DNA from: Vombatus ursinus
Taxonomy: Eukaryota; Chordata; Mammalia; Diprotodontia; Vombatidae
NCBI RefSeq assembly: GCF_900497805.2
Contig: NW_020948983.1
Location: 24,233,971-24,297,970 of the forward strand
Reading direction: 5' to 3'
Length of the DNA: 64,000 nt
Position numbers and translations under genes: made by a program. Shown here piece after piece: positions 31,570-42,560 of this stretch. Position 1 is the first letter of the stretch, and the number at the start of each line of letters is the position of its first letter. The notes under the pieces are model-generated. The model ran no database searches. It was not told the origin of the DNA and saw only the letters and a list, made by a program, of their open reading frames with translations.

Positions 31570-32383
31570 TTCTTTTTGTTGTTGTTGTTCTATTTTGGTC
31601 ATCTTTTTTGACCCTTTTCCTTTTTTTTTTAAATTTGAACTCTGCTTACAAGGTGGAAGGAGCACTGTCTCAGACTTCTTGTGCTAGGAGTGCTAGGAGC
31701 CTCAGGCCCTGAGGTTTTACTTGGTACTGAACTGATGTTGCCCTGAGGCCCACAGGAGACTTTCCTGTCTGGTGCCACACTGAGGGGTTGGTGTGTAAGT
31801 TGGATGGTGCTGCTGGGGCCCATAGGTGTCTGGCCCATTATCTGTTGCTGAGCCCAGATCCTAGTGCTGGTGTTTGGCATGTATTGAGGTCTCATCTGTC
31901 TGTTTTCCCAAGGTTATACTGCAGCACATGGCTAATACTTGGGCTAGCAGCTGCTTCTTTGTTTAGGTACCTGCAGGGTTGGTGTCCACCTGTTTACCAA
32001 GGGTTACACTGAAGCATTTGGTGGTTCTTAGAGCTTAAGTCCACTGGTTCCCTGGCTATGCTGAGGCATGTGGGGGGTCCTGGTGTTGGCATTTGTCTGC
32101 TCTACCACACTGATCTACCACTGGTTTGCTGAGATGTGGCTTGCTGCTGACTTTCTGGGAAGCTTCCTATCCTGGACTGTGCTTACTTTTTGCCCAAATG
32201 AGACAGACATTTCCTGCCAATCTTCCAAGTTTCTTGGGGTCAAAGATTATTTCACCCTGTCTTTTTGTTGGTTCTGCTCTTCCAGGATTTGTTTTGGAAC
32301 ACTATTTTATGGTTGTTTGGAGGTGAGTATGGGAGAGTTATGATGATTTACTGCTTCCTACACCATCTTGGCTCCTAGAAGCC
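31570..32383 (-). promoter_or_regulatory. L1 5' UTR with YY1-like site
   Basis: This GC-richer region upstream of ORF1 ends at 32383. CAAGATGG is on the minus strand at 32370-32363, about 14 bp from the element start. Frames on the plus strand here (for example 32068-32343) are antisense to the UTR and not genes. Confidence 0.7.
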
Positions 32384-32389
32384 CCCCTT

Positions 32390-33105
32390 TCATATATTAT
32401 TGAGAAGCTGCCAAGCCCAGACACATCAACATAGGCCTGGGAGTTGGAGAGATTTGGGCTGTTTCTTGGCTTGTCATTTATTGAGGGATTCTGTAGTTGT
32501 GTGAAACTAGCTCTCTGCTGATTATTTATGCCACTTGACACCAAAACAACAGAGGAAACTCATCAGTGAGTACAAAGACCATAAAGTTAGAGATATGGCC
32601 TACTGGATGCCTTTTTATGGGATGATAGCTTTGGTTTCTTTTTTAAATTTCAGATTTCAGGGTGTGGGTAAAAAGAAGGGTGTGATTTTGAGATATTGTC
32701 TGGCTTCATTGGGGCTCTAAGGAATCTCTTCTTAAGGGAAATTTTTGTTATTGTTTTTTAAACTATATGAATTAACTCATAGAATCCTAGCTCTAAAATG
32801 AACATTGTGGTCACTTCATCAAAATCTCTGTTTCTAAGCATGATCATATCTAGCCCATCCAACACATGATGATTGTTTATCCTACTTATCCAGGAATGGG
32901 AGCCTCTTAATCTTTTTCAGTAGCTTTCTTTAGTATTGGATCATTTTTTATTATTAGGAAACTATGTCTAAGCCAGATTGATTTTCACTAGTTTTGTCCT
33001 CTGTCAAAGGGATAGCTAAAATAATACATATTCATTTGTTTTTGCTCATTCTGTCTTTTCCCGTGAGTATGCTTGCAGAATTGAAGAAGATGCAGTGAAT
33101 TATGT
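32390..33105. other. No gene seen
   Basis: This appears to be unique intergenic DNA. A weak MIR-like phrase sits near 32780-32850. Nothing else is supportable. Confidence 0.45.
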
Positions 33106-33190
33106 ACAGGTATACTTCATTGCATGAACAAATGTGTTTCTGAAAAGGTATGTGCTGAGTTAATTTTGATAAATCAAGCCATATTTGGAA
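33106..33190. repeat. Possible Tigger-like DNA transposon end
   Basis: 'acaggtatacttcattgcat', 'gaacaaatgtgtttctgaaa' and a later 'ttaattttgataaatcaagc' resemble the end of Tigger-type elements. No matching opposite end was found. Confidence 0.3.
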
Positions 33191-34035
33191 TGTATTAGGT
33201 GAGCTCAATATTAAAGAATCCTAAATCAGTTCTCAAATAGTTCTCAAACTATTTTTACTCACACTACAGTATTTTTTTCATGAGGAATTGTGGCACAAGT
33301 TGGTAACAAAGAAGTTTTTCTAGGCAATTGGGTCTCTAGACTCATTACCTAAGTCTTAGTATTACTTCTTTTCTCTTTTCCATTTCCCATATTCTCACCT
33401 TCTCCTTTCATTACTTCCCCAGAACTCTCAGCAGAAGAAGAGGCATCAAGCCCCTCACTTCCCACCTCCTCTAGAGAGCTGTTACTGTGACCTTCTCCAG
33501 GCCAAGCTGTAGTAGCAGGCAGCAAAGTGCAGGTTGGGTGGGAGATGGGAAATGCACAAGTCTTTGAATATGAGAAGGAATTTTGTTGTACAACTAGTAA
33601 AATTCTGCAAAAATGCCTTTGGAAGACACTGAAATAGAATGGAATAAAACATAAAACAAATGTGAAGAATAGTTTTTGATATGAATTGTTATATTCAAAA
33701 TAGCATTCCCCTCCCAACTAACAATAGATGATTTTATCTGCTCAATTCACGCTCCTACTCCTCTTAATTTTTGAAAACAATAAAATTTAGAGATTTAAGA
33801 GAAAGGAGAGGATTGATGATAGTCATAGAGAAGAAAGTCATGGAGTTATAGTGTGGTCATGGAAAATATGTAAAGGTATTAGTTTGAAGGGTTAAATAGA
33901 GGGGTTAATTTGATCAGAAAGAGAGCTGTACTACCTTCTGCTCTTTTCCCCAAGTCTCAGAAGAAAAAGCCCGCCTTCTATTTACCAAAGTTATCTTCTG
34001 TACCCACACCTTACAGTTTTTCCTGTCTCCATGAC
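33191..34035. other. No gene recognised
   Basis: It contains a 122-codon antisense frame (33717-33349) with a Ser/Glu/Gly-rich C-terminal half. There is no homology I can name and no promoter or splice context. The rest is unassigned. Confidence 0.4.
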
Positions 34036-34114
34036 CTTGACCTTAATCCACCCTTATTTTAGTTAATGAACAAAGGTTTACATAGCCATTATACTAGGTG
34101 CTGGGTAAATTATA

Positions 34115-34162
34115 CACACATATGTATGTATGTGTATGTATATTTGTATGTAGGTATAGATT

Positions 34163-34193
<31 letters not shown>

Positions 34194-34215
34194 TTCTCTC
34201 TCTCACTCTCTCATC
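34115..34215. repeat. Simple repeats (GTAT)n and (TCTCTT)n
   Basis: 'tatgtatgtatgtgtatgta' is followed by about 60 bp of ctctctctttctctc. It lies just upstream of a MIR. Confidence 0.85.
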
Positions 34216-34217
34216 TA

Positions 34218-34430
34218 TCAGCACAGTGCAGTGGAAAGTGTCCTGGATTTGAAGCCCAAGGACCTGGATTCAAATTCCATGTCTGCCACCTTTTATCTGG
34301 GTAACCTTGGGAAAGTCACTTTTCTCTCTCAAGGCCTTGGAGTCTTCATCTGTAAAATAAGAGTATTAAGCTGCATATCACTTATAACATCATTTGTAGC
34401 TCTAAATCTATTATCCAATGATATAAGTAA
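34218..34430 (+). repeat. MIR-type SINE (marsupial MIR/THER1)
   Basis: 'agcacagtgcagtggaaagt', 'gacctggattcaaattccat', 'tgggtaaccttgggaaagtc', 'cttcatctgtaaaataagag' and the end 'tagctctaaatctattatcc' give the complete MIR order from tRNA head to tail. Confidence 0.85.
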
Positions 34431-34439
34431 GTAAATATC

Positions 34440-34570
34440 TACAAAGTAATTTTGAGTGTCATAGGTAGCTGGAAGGGGGCTCTGGAAAGATCTCATATAA
34501 AGAGTAGAGCTTGATCTGAGCTATGAAGAAAACTAGGGATTCCAAGTGGCAGAGGTAAAGAATGAATTCA
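34440..34570 (-). repeat. L2 LINE fragment
   Basis: 'ggaaagatctcatataaaga', 'cttgatctgagctatgaaga' and 'aactagggattccaagtggc' correspond to the antisense L2 ORF2 end. Confidence 0.6.
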
Positions 34571-34739
34571 TTCTAGTCATAATGGTCAGCTAATGGAAAG
34601 ATGAATTTTTATACATCTTTAACTACTCTCTCCTGGCTCCTTTTGTTTCAGCCAATAAATATTATTAGGACTTAACTGTCTTTTAAAAAAAAGCTGCTTG
34701 AAAAAAAAAGCTGCTCAATACTTCTATTCCCTCAAGTTA

Positions 34740-34985
34740 TTTTCTTATTTTTTCTCCTTTTCATTGTCATATATGTAGAAAGTCATCTATGCTTACTGCC
34801 TCCCCTGCTTTCTCACTTCTATCACTCACAATCCAGCTCTTCCCTCCTGCCCATCCCCATTTAAATTTCAACCCCAAAGGCCATAAATGAAGTCTAGTAG
34901 TTATATTTTGCTTTCTCTACTCATGCTACTTGACCTCTCTGTAGCATTTAATGTTGTGAACCACATCATCCTTCAAGACAATTTT
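34740..34985 (+). pseudogene. L2 ORF2 reverse-transcriptase piece (first of three)
   Basis: The plus strand encodes LLDLSVAFNVVNH (34925-34963), which matches the L2/CR1 RT motif DLSAAFDTVDH. Upstream 'tttaaatttcaaccccaaag' fits the preceding L2 region. The element continues at 37137 after later insertions. It is strongly decayed. Confidence 0.75.
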
Positions 34986-34999
34986 TATGTTAAAAACAA

Positions 35000-36648
35000 A
35001 AACAACCAAAACATTTATTTAAAACTTCATGATTTGGGTGGATCAGTGGAACAGATTAGATATACAATACACTGTAATAAATGAGCAGAGTAATTTAGTG
35101 TTTGATAAACCCAAGATCCAAGCCTTTGGGACAAAAACTCATTGTTTGACAAAAACTATTGGGAAACAATACAGTAGAAACTAGATATAGAACAACATCT
35201 TACACTGTATATCAAGATGAAGTCAAAATGGGTACATGATTTGGACATAAAGGATGATACCATAAGTCAATTAAGAGAGTGTGGACTAGTTCTATCTAGT
35301 GTGTCAGATCTATGGATATGGGAAGAATTTAGGACCAAACAAGAAATTATAAATGTAAATTTATATGTAAAATTTAAAATGTAAAATTTTGATTACATAA
35401 AATTAAAAAAAAATTGCACAAATAAAACCAATGTAACCAAAAGGAAAGCAGAAAACTGGAGCAACATTTTACAGCAAGTATCTCTGATAAAGGCTTCATT
35501 TCTCAAATATGTAGAGAACTAAGTAAAATTTATAAGAATACAAGTCATTTCCCAATTGATAAATGATTAAAAGATATGAACAGGCAGTTTCCAGATGAAG
35601 AAATCAGAGCTATCTATAGTCACAAAAAAATGCTCTAAATCATTATTAATTAGAGAAATTCAAATTAAAACAACTCTGAGATACCACTTCATATCTATCA
35701 GATTGGCTAATATGACAGAAAAGGAAAATGATAAATGGAGGGGATGTAGGAAAACTGAAACACTAATGCACTGATGGTAGAGTTGTGAAATGATTCAACC
35801 ATTCTGAGGAACAATTTGGAACTACGACCAAAAATCTATCCAACTGTGCACACTCTGTGATCCAGCAATGCAAGTATATTAGATCTATATCCCAAAGAGA
35901 TCAAAAAGGGGAAAGAACCTATTTGTACAAATATACAAAAATATGTTTTTGTAATGGTTAAGAATTGGAAATGGAGAGGATGCCCATCAGTTGGGGAATG
36001 GCTGAACAAGTTGTGGTATATGATTGTAGTAGAATATTATTGTGCTGTAAGAAATGATCAACAGGATGATTTCAGAAAAACCTGGAAAGACTTACTTGAA
36101 CCAATACAGAATGAAGTTAGCAGAACCAAGACAACATTGTACATAGTGACAGCAATACTGTATGATGAACGACTATGAATGACCAAGTTATTCTCAGCAA
36201 TATGATTATCTAAGACAATCATAAAGGACTCATGATGAAAAATGCTATCTGCCTGCAGAGAAAGAACTGACAGTGTCTTTATACAGACTGAAACACTTTC
36301 TTTCTTACTTTCTTTCTTTCTTTCTTTCTTCCTCTTTCTTTTTCTTTCTTTTCCTTCCTTCCTTCCTTCCTTCCTTTCTTCCTTCCTTCCTTCCTTCCTT
36401 CCTTCCTTCCTTCCTTCCTTCCTTCCTTCATTCCTTCCTTCCTTCCTTCTTTCCTTCCTTCCTTCCTTTCTTTTTTTCTTTCATTCAAGTTTTCTTGCAC
36501 AAAATGACTAATATGGAAATGTGTTTTACTCAATTGCACATGTATAACCTGTATCAGATTGCTTACCATCTCAAAAAAGGGAGAGGAGAGGGAAGGAGGG
36601 ATAAAATTTGGAACTCAAAACTTAACCACCAATGTTAAAAAATTGTTT
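35000..36648 (+). mobile_element. 5'-truncated L1 LINE inside an L2
   Basis: The ORF2 C-terminal third starts at about 35000 ('gatcagtggaacagattaga', 'cattgtttgacaaaaactat', 'tctgataaaggcttcatttc'). The conserved C-terminal block RGCPSVGEWLNKLWYMIVVEYYCA-type is at 35954-36178 and the 3' UTR ends with 'ggaactcaaaacttaaccac' at about 36648. A large pyrimidine microsatellite (36295-36480) has expanded in the 3' UTR. The RT and endonuclease are absent. Confidence 0.87.
36295..36480. repeat. (TTTC)n/(TTCC)n microsatellite in L1 3' UTR
   Basis: About 185 bp of TTTC and TTCC units lie within the L1 3' UTR. They create long Ser/Phe/Leu/Pro frames on plus and K/E/G/R frames on minus, which are artefacts. 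Confidence 0.95.
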
Positions 36649-36649
36649 T

Positions 36650-36800
36650 GGGGGCAGCAATGGTCGCAGAGTGGATAGAGTATCTGGCCTTGGAATCAGG
36701 AGGACCTGAGTTAAAATCCGGCCTCAGAAAATTATTAGTTGTATGGCCCTGGGCAAGTCACTTAACCCCAATTGCCTCACCACAAACAATGGAAAAAAAA
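36650..36800 (+). mobile_element. tRNA-type SINE (WSINE1-like)
   Basis: 'gggggcagcaatggtcgcag', 'agtggatagagtatctggcc', 'tcaggaggacctgagttaaa', 'gggcaagtcacttaacccca' and an A-tail. It abuts the L1 3' end directly. Confidence 0.9.
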
Positions 36801-36924
36801 GTTTATATATGTAATTGGGGAAAATTTTTAAAAACCCTCATTTGCAATATGCTTAATATACTTTAATTACTTAATATAATCTTATCTAGACATCTGTTTA
36901 TTACTTGACTTCCATGAAGAGTAT

Positions 36925-37135
36925 CAATAGTGGGAAATAGTGGATAAAATACTGGACCTGTGAATCAGAAAGATATTAGTTCAAATTCTGGCTCTAACAT
37001 TTACTAGTTGTATGAACATGAGCAAATCACTTAATATCTCTGAGTCTCAGTTTCTTCATCTGTAAAATGAGGAAGCTGGACCAGATGGATTCTAAAGTTT
37101 CTTCAGGTATAAATCTATCATCTTATGATTTATTA
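36925..37135 (+). repeat. MIR-type SINE
   Basis: 'agtggataaaatactggacc', 'agttcaaattctggctctaa', 'tctgtaaaatgaggaagctg' and 'taaatctatcatcttatgat' give a full MIR order, in the same subfamily as at 34.2 kb. Confidence 0.85.
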
Positions 37136-37136
37136 T

Positions 37137-37520
37137 AATTCTCCTTTGATCTCCCTGACCACTGAATCTCTGTCTCCACTGTTACTTCTCATCCTCCAAC
37201 CATGCCTTAAAAGCATGTTTTTTGGAACGTCTTCTCTCTTCATTTTCTCATTTGGTGTTCTCATTTATTCTCATGACTTCAGTGGGCACTCTCATGTAGA
37301 TGAGTGTCAAATCTACATATCAATCCCCAACCTAATCCATCCCCCAGAGTTCTAGTTTCATTATTCAATTGTCTCCTGGATGTCTTGGCTGAGATGACTT
37401 CTATACCTGAAACCCCTGAACGTGTCTAAAGCTGCATTCATTATTCATTGTGTTCCCCTTTGAATCTTCTCCTCTTGCTAACTTATTTGTTGCTTATGAT
37501 GGCAACTCTATTTTAATGAA
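37137..37520 (+). pseudogene. L2 ORF2 piece (second of three)
   Basis: 'tgatctccctgaccactgaa', 'ggcactctcatgtagatgag', 'caaatctacatatcaatccc' and 'tgtctcctggatgtcttggc' follow the L2 ORF2 order after the RT motif at 34.9 kb. The encoded region is downstream RT and thumb. Confidence 0.7.
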
Positions 37521-37524
37521 TGAG

Positions 37525-37690
37525 TGAAAAAAGTTATCCAGTGTTTACTATGTTCTAGGAACTGTGCTAAGCTGTGGAGATTCAAATACAAGTGAGATAA
37601 TTCATACCCTTAAAGAGCTTATGTTCTGTTAGGGGAAGATAACTTATATAGGAAACAGTAGCCATGGAGGGTGTTTTGGTCTTCAAAGTT
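37525..37690 (-). repeat. L2 LINE 3' end, inserted in the opposite L2
   Basis: 'actatgttctaggaactgtg', 'ctaagctgtggagattcaaa' and 'gagcttatgttctgttaggg' are antisense L2 3' end. The 37691-38000 part that follows is unassigned. Confidence 0.65.
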
Positions 37691-38004
37691 ATAGTGACAA
37701 TAAATGGAGTCATAGGACAATTAATTGATGTGTCATTTCCAGGTATGTATTGTATTGTATTATGTTGTATTGATTCAATTACTATTCCCAAAGCTAGAGG
37801 TGGAGAGGTACAGAGAAAAGAGAACAATATATATGGCAGCATGATAGGATGTTGGGTCTGAAGCCTCAGATATGATGAATTATCTGCAGTCAGAAATTTA
37901 TGGCCCCAGAGCATGAGCTGGACTGATGGAGGAGAGACTTAAGGTGGAAATTGCAGCATAGTAAAATTGGCATGATTGATTTGGGGGCTGCTATATTCCA
38001 CTAA

Positions 38005-38425
38005 TTCCCACTTCGAAGTCATGTAAGCTAATAACCTTGAAGTAATCTCTGATTCTTTATTCTGCCTCACTCCAAATATTCAACTGGTGGTTGAGTCCTG
38101 TCAATTCTATCTTTGTAATAGTTTTTGTATCTGTGCCCTCCTCTCACCTTCAATTACAACTGCCCTTGTTTAGATCCACATCTCTTTTTGCCTAAGTAAT
38201 TCTAACAGCTTCCTAACTTGTCTTCCTGCTTTCAATCAATTGTCTCTTGAACCCATCTTCTCCTTGGCAATTTTCTCACTCATCCTTTTGTAATAGTTGT
38301 TTTTGTATATATCTTCAACATACATATTGAATTTTAAAGTTCATAAGTACAAGGTCTATGTGATAATGATCTTTGAATTTCTGGTACTTAGGATAGTCCC
38401 AAACACTAGTAGATTCTTAATATGC
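38005..38425 (+). repeat. L2 LINE 3' piece (third of three)
   Basis: 'gttgagtcctgtcaattcta', 'tgtttagatccacatctctt' and 'cttcctgctttcaatcaatt' continue ORF2. 'tacttaggatagtcccaaac' and 'ttcttaatatgcatgtattg' match the L2 end. Together with 34.74 and 37.14 kb this is one L2. Confidence 0.65.
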
Positions 38426-38429
38426 ATGT

Positions 38430-38800
38430 ATTGCATGGATTTTTTTTTTGTTGTTGAATTATACAATACTATGACATAAAAGAAAATGTTAACTTTTCTA
38501 ATGAAAATTGTGTTTCATGGAGGCAGGTTTTATGGCAGAAAATAATAAAGGTATTTTTGAACACAGAATTCACATGTTTCTTTATTTTTTTTAATGTAAT
38601 TCCTAAGCCTCTTCGCTAAAGTAGAAATTCAGGGACCCAGCTGTTAATCTGATAAGAAGCACAAGTAGAATTTACAAACTAGACTTCTGAGAGAGTTTGA
38701 GTCTACTAACATGTTGTTTCATTGACAATTTAACCAGTTTATATCTGGAACTCCCAATTAAGCAGGAACATCCAGGAAACTTAGTCTCTTTTTAATCAGT
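38430..38800. other. No gene or clear repeat seen
   Basis: Apparently unique sequence before the TG repeat. Confidence 0.45.
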
Positions 38801-38807
38801 GGTTTAA

Positions 38808-38808
<1 letters not shown>

Positions 38809-38849
<41 letters not shown>
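38809..38849. repeat. (TG)n microsatellite
   Basis: About 18 uninterrupted TG units. Confidence 0.95.
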
Positions 38850-38850
<1 letters not shown>

Positions 38851-38884
38851 TGCCAGCTTGATCATCAGTATATTGGTTTGACCA

Positions 38885-38990
38885 TGAATGAATGAATAAA
38901 CATTTATTAGTCATCTAGTATGTGCCAAGCACTGTGCTAAGTTCTGGGGATACAAACATTAAAAGAGATATAGTACCTTTGCCACAGTGC
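38885..38990 (-). repeat. L2 LINE 3' end
   Basis: 'gaatgaataaacatttatta', 'ctagtatgtgccaagcactg' and 'gctaagttctggggatacaa' are the antisense L2 3' terminus. Confidence 0.8.
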
Positions 38991-38996
38991 AACAGT

Positions 38997-39120
38997 TACT
39001 GAACTGGTAGAGCTCAAACGTGATGTCCTAGGAATGAGGATGACCTCGGTTCAAATCCGGCCATTGCTGCAGTCTGGCAATATTACTGTGGCTAAATTTC
39101 TTCCTTTGCCAAGGAAATCA
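38997..39120 (+). repeat. Diverged tRNA-related SINE fragment
   Basis: 'gaatgaggatgacctcggtt' followed by 'caaatccggcc' has the box-B-like core of the local SINEs. The flanks do not match the standard consensus. Confidence 0.4.
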
Positions 39121-39525
39121 AGGGTATATTTTTTTAAAAGGCAAAACCATATTTTTATTGTAAAGCTATAATGATAGGATTTTGGAAAAGTTAACTTCTC
39201 AGAAAAGGTATCTAGAGAGAAAAAAATCCACTTCATGATAAGATACAAAGACCTTGATACATTTGGCCCTGATAATATGAATAGGGGGAACTACTGAATC
39301 TAGAGACAAGATGAAGCAGTCAGTGATGAAAGGAGCTAAGAAGGAACAGTCAAGTTCTCCTTCCATTTCATTGATGAGCAAAATCAGTATTTGGAACTTA
39401 TCATAACATTTTTTGTTGGTTTAATTCTTATCTTTTCCCCTGTGGCACATAGTAGTAAAACTCCTAAGAAATCCAAGAGAAGATATGTAGAAGAGGAATT
39501 TTAAGTTTGTGTTCCTTTTGGGAAT
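39121..39525. other. No gene seen
   Basis: Short antisense frames (39051-39381) have no features. There is no clear repeat. Confidence 0.4.
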
Positions 39526-39529
39526 CAAT

Positions 39530-40015
39530 GTGTGGATGAGAGGAATCCAGAGGGAAGAAAGGGAAGAAAGGGAGAGCTCAGTAACCTCTGGAGTTACATG
39601 TAGAAGACATTAGGGAATAGAAAGCTAATCTGGGACCCAGATAAATCTCCAGGGGCTTGACATGCACAGGAAAACCTGTGTGGCCTACAAGTTACTACAG
39701 AATTAGCAATATGTAAGAAATATTGGGAAAATGATTAAGGCTAGATATTTACATTTGAGAATCACCTAAGTAGAGATGGGGCCTGAAGTTATAGGAGCTA
39801 ACAAACACTCCAAGGAAGTGTTTGGAGAGAGAAGAGAATAGAGTGTGTACCAGAATTCTGGGGAGTGTCTATGCAAACAGGACAGGGCATGATTGAAGAC
39901 CCAGTGAAGGAGCAGGAAGCAAAATAGGAGGGACAAGAGAAAACTGTATCTGAGAAACCAAAGGAGGACAGTGTGTCCAGAATTTTGTAGGAAAATAATG
40001 ACATTAGATTTTTTA
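39530..40015 (-). repeat. L2 LINE internal part
   Basis: 'tagatatttacatttgagaa', 'tgaagttataggagctaaca', 'gattgaagacccagtgaagg' and 'aataggagggacaagagaaa' match the antisense L2 ORF2 interior. It is heavily decayed. Confidence 0.5.
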
Positions 40016-40019
40016 ACAA

Positions 40020-40476
40020 TTAGAAAAATCATTCCCAATTTGGAAACTGGGATAAAATGGAGAGGAAATGGAAAAGAAAAAAAATTCTAGGTATTATTGG
40101 ACAAAATTAAATAGAATTTTTTTAAAACTCATGCACTATTTTAAATGTTAAATAAATCAGACAGGAACCTCCAAAATTAGTCAAGAAAGAAAAGAGTCTA
40201 ATTTTCTAGGAATCCTAAAAGGAAAGAGGAAAAGAATAAGACAAAATATTACAACTAATCTTTTAAAGGAACAGGTACAACAAAGAAATTAATATTGAAA
40301 GGGCTTACAAAACATGTAGGAGGAAATACTTCAATAAAATCACTCTCAGGCCGGTAGTGGAGAAGTTTTGAACTATTGGGATAAAGGAAGGATTTAAACA
40401 GCATATAGAAGAAAAAAGAACATCCCACACAAAAATAGGTAAATACAGTTCCAGATCTTGCAGTAATCATAATAGG

Positions 40477-40518
<42 letters not shown>

Positions 40519-41390
40519 GGTTAAGATGAGGGGTGGAGTATATCCTCCATACTGCAAAAAAATGTAGAAATGGCAGTGTATCCCCAGCTTTGGTTCCCAG
40601 TGAAAATAGTGTTCTCATTGAAAGAGAAGACAGGCTTCTATTTTTTTTTTTGCAAACTAAGTCAGAAGAACATCATTTGCTCAGCCTTCTTTGTATCTGG
40701 CTAATATCAAGCTACAATTTGAAGGGGGTGAGGAGAGGAGGAGAGAGAAATAAGAAATAATGCTTTCTAACGTAAGAAAGCAAAAAAAAAAAAAAAAAAA
40801 GACCAGACATAGAAAGGGAGAAAGAAGAAGCTTGCCAGCTCTGTTCAAGTACTCTTCAATTCTTCTCCAAAGGGGATTGAGGAATAAAATTTTTAAGTAC
40901 TAAGAAAAGAAGGGAGGCACTTACTGAGCAAATGTAAGCACTGTGTGCAACCTGATGAAAGTGGTGAGATATTTTCATTTGCAAAGGGAAAGTTATTCCC
41001 ATTTAATTGCAAAGAGTCAATGACAGGGTTTCACACAGCTGCAAAACTTTTCTCTCAATCCTGGTTTCTGCCAAGCCCCCTGGATAGAAAGGCAGTTCTC
41101 TTCCTTCTGTGAGGTAATTAGGAAGTGAGAGTACTAACCACTACTGGCAATCAAATCTTTTTTTTTTTAATTGGAGAAATTAAAGCTCACTCCAGTACTC
41201 CACTTGAACTCTGTATTAGATCTCTTCCATGACAATGATGAACAGTGAATACTGTTGATGAGTATGCTTCCCCCCCCATTTTATGCCTTATTTAATATTA
41301 ATAATCAGAAGGTCATTGAAAAAAATCCTGCTATGATGACTCTACTATGATATGTTTATAATAAAAGAAAGACAGATTTCCATATCTGGC
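40020..41390. other. Unassigned, with a GT repeat and A-runs
   Basis: Apart from the microsatellite at 40475 and an 18-A run near 40783, no repeat or gene was recognised. Confidence 0.45.
40475..40517. repeat. (GT)n microsatellite
   Basis: About 20 GT units. Frames reading H-T repeats on the other strand come from this. Confidence 0.95.
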
Positions 41391-41394
41391 CCCA

Positions 41395-41610
41395 TAACAA
41401 TAGCTGACATTTATTACCTTTTAATGGTTTACAAAATTCTTTAAATAATCTCATTTCATCTTCACAATAACTTTGTGGGGTAAATACAGCGGATAACATT
41501 ATGCCAACTGGACAGATGAGGAGATTAAGACTCAAAAAAACAGATTTACTTGCCCATGATCACCCAGCTGGTTAGTGGAAGATACTAGATTGGAGGCCAC
41601 ATCTTTCCTG
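41395..41610 (-). repeat. MIR SINE
   Basis: 'atctcatttcatcttcacaa', 'ggacagatgaggagattaag' and 'catgatcacccagctggtta' follow the antisense MIR order. Confidence 0.75.
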
Positions 41611-41639
41611 TGAATGTACAGACATGAGAAGTAGAATGC

Positions 41640-42560
41640 TGAGTTTGAGGAATAGCTGGTAGTTTAGTTTTGCTAGAATTTAGAGTGCATCAAGATGGAA
41701 AAGGGTTAAACTAAAATAATGCTGGAAATATAGATTAGAGTCAAATATAGTGTGAAGGGCTTTGAATTCCTGGCTAAATAGTTTTCATTTTATGCTAGAA
41801 GCAAGAGGTAGCCACTAAAAGATTTTGAGAATTTGAGAAGGGTATGGAGTGTAGATTGGAGAAAGGAAAAACTAGAAGGAAAGAGATCGATTAAGAAGAT
41901 ATCATAGTAAGCTAGGTGAGAAACCTGAATAGGGAGGTAGCTATGTGGTAAGGTGAATGTAGTTCTGGGTCTGGCCCAGGAATACCTAAGTTCGAATCCA
42001 GCCTCAGACAATTGCTAGCTCTATGATCCTAGGATAATCAATTGATTTCTGAGGATAAAATGAAATACTTGTAAAGTACTTTGTACAGTGTCTGACACAT
42101 AGTAGATGCTTAACAAATGCTTGTTTCTTTCTTCTCCATGTGAATAGAGAGGATGGAGTCCATGTGAGATATATTTTGGAAGTGGAATCTTCAGGAGAGA
42201 GCAAATGATTATATGTGCAGGGAGGGTGGTGAGAATGAGAGATGAGTCATCTCTGATGCCAAGGTTATTATCCTGAGTGATAAGGTGGATGCTGGTATAC
42301 TCAATGGAAAGAGGGAATTTTTGAGTAAGGAACATATTTAGGAAAGAATATGATGAGTTCCATTTTGCACATATTGAGTTTGAAATAATGAGATATTCAG
42401 GAGGCAAGTTGTACCAGGAAGATATTGGTATAGGACTAAAGTTTGGAAGCAAGAGAATGTGATATATAACTCTGGGTGTCATCTACCCACATTATAATAG
42501 AACTCAAGGGAGCAGATGAAATCACAAGGGAGGCAGTGTAAGGAGAGAAAAGAAGACAAA
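41640..42560 (-). repeat. L2 LINE, split by a MIR-type SINE
   Basis: Antisense L2 ORF2 signatures flank the SINE at 41932-42135: 'gggctttgaattcctggcta', 'gctagaagcaagaggtagcc', then 'gatgagtcatctctgatgcc', 'atgatgagttccattttgca' and 'gaactcaagggagcagatga'. They run in the expected order, so this is one L2 copy of about 0.7 kb. Confidence 0.65.
41932..42135 (+). mobile_element. tRNA/MIR-type SINE within L2
   Basis: 'gaggtagctatgtggtaagg', 'aagttcgaatccagcctcag', 'ctatgatcctaggataatca', then the tail 'gtctgacacatagtagatgc', 'ttaacaaatgcttg'. The tRNA-like head and L2-type tail fit the MIR class. Confidence 0.7.

Larger units (their letters stand above)
27452..32383 (-). mobile_element. L1 LINE, 5' complete, 3'-truncated
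   Basis: In minus order: a 5' UTR (32383 to about 31570, starting ctaggagccaagatggtgta), ORF1 (about 31560-30601), a long spacer (30600-30020), and ORF2 with endonuclease and RT up to 27452. It lacks the ORF2 C-terminus and 3' UTR. ORF2 similarity ends at 'ggcctagct' (minus) next to an L2. Loss of a 3' end is unusual for L1 and points to a later deletion. No convincing target duplication was found. Confidence 0.85.

Noticed and set aside
27458-32398. L1 at 27.5-32.4 kb ending at an internal A-run of ORF2 with a target duplication (cccctttc), suggesting internal priming
   Set aside because: On the minus strand ORF2 similarity continues past the A-run (caagggaaaggggcctagct compared with caagggaaggtggcctagct in other copies), so the flank is still L1 and the short match is chance.
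33349-33717. 122-codon antisense frame with acidic, Ser-rich C-terminal half
   Set aside because: There is no recognisable domain, no splice or promoter context and no paralogue in the window; the length is compatible with chance.
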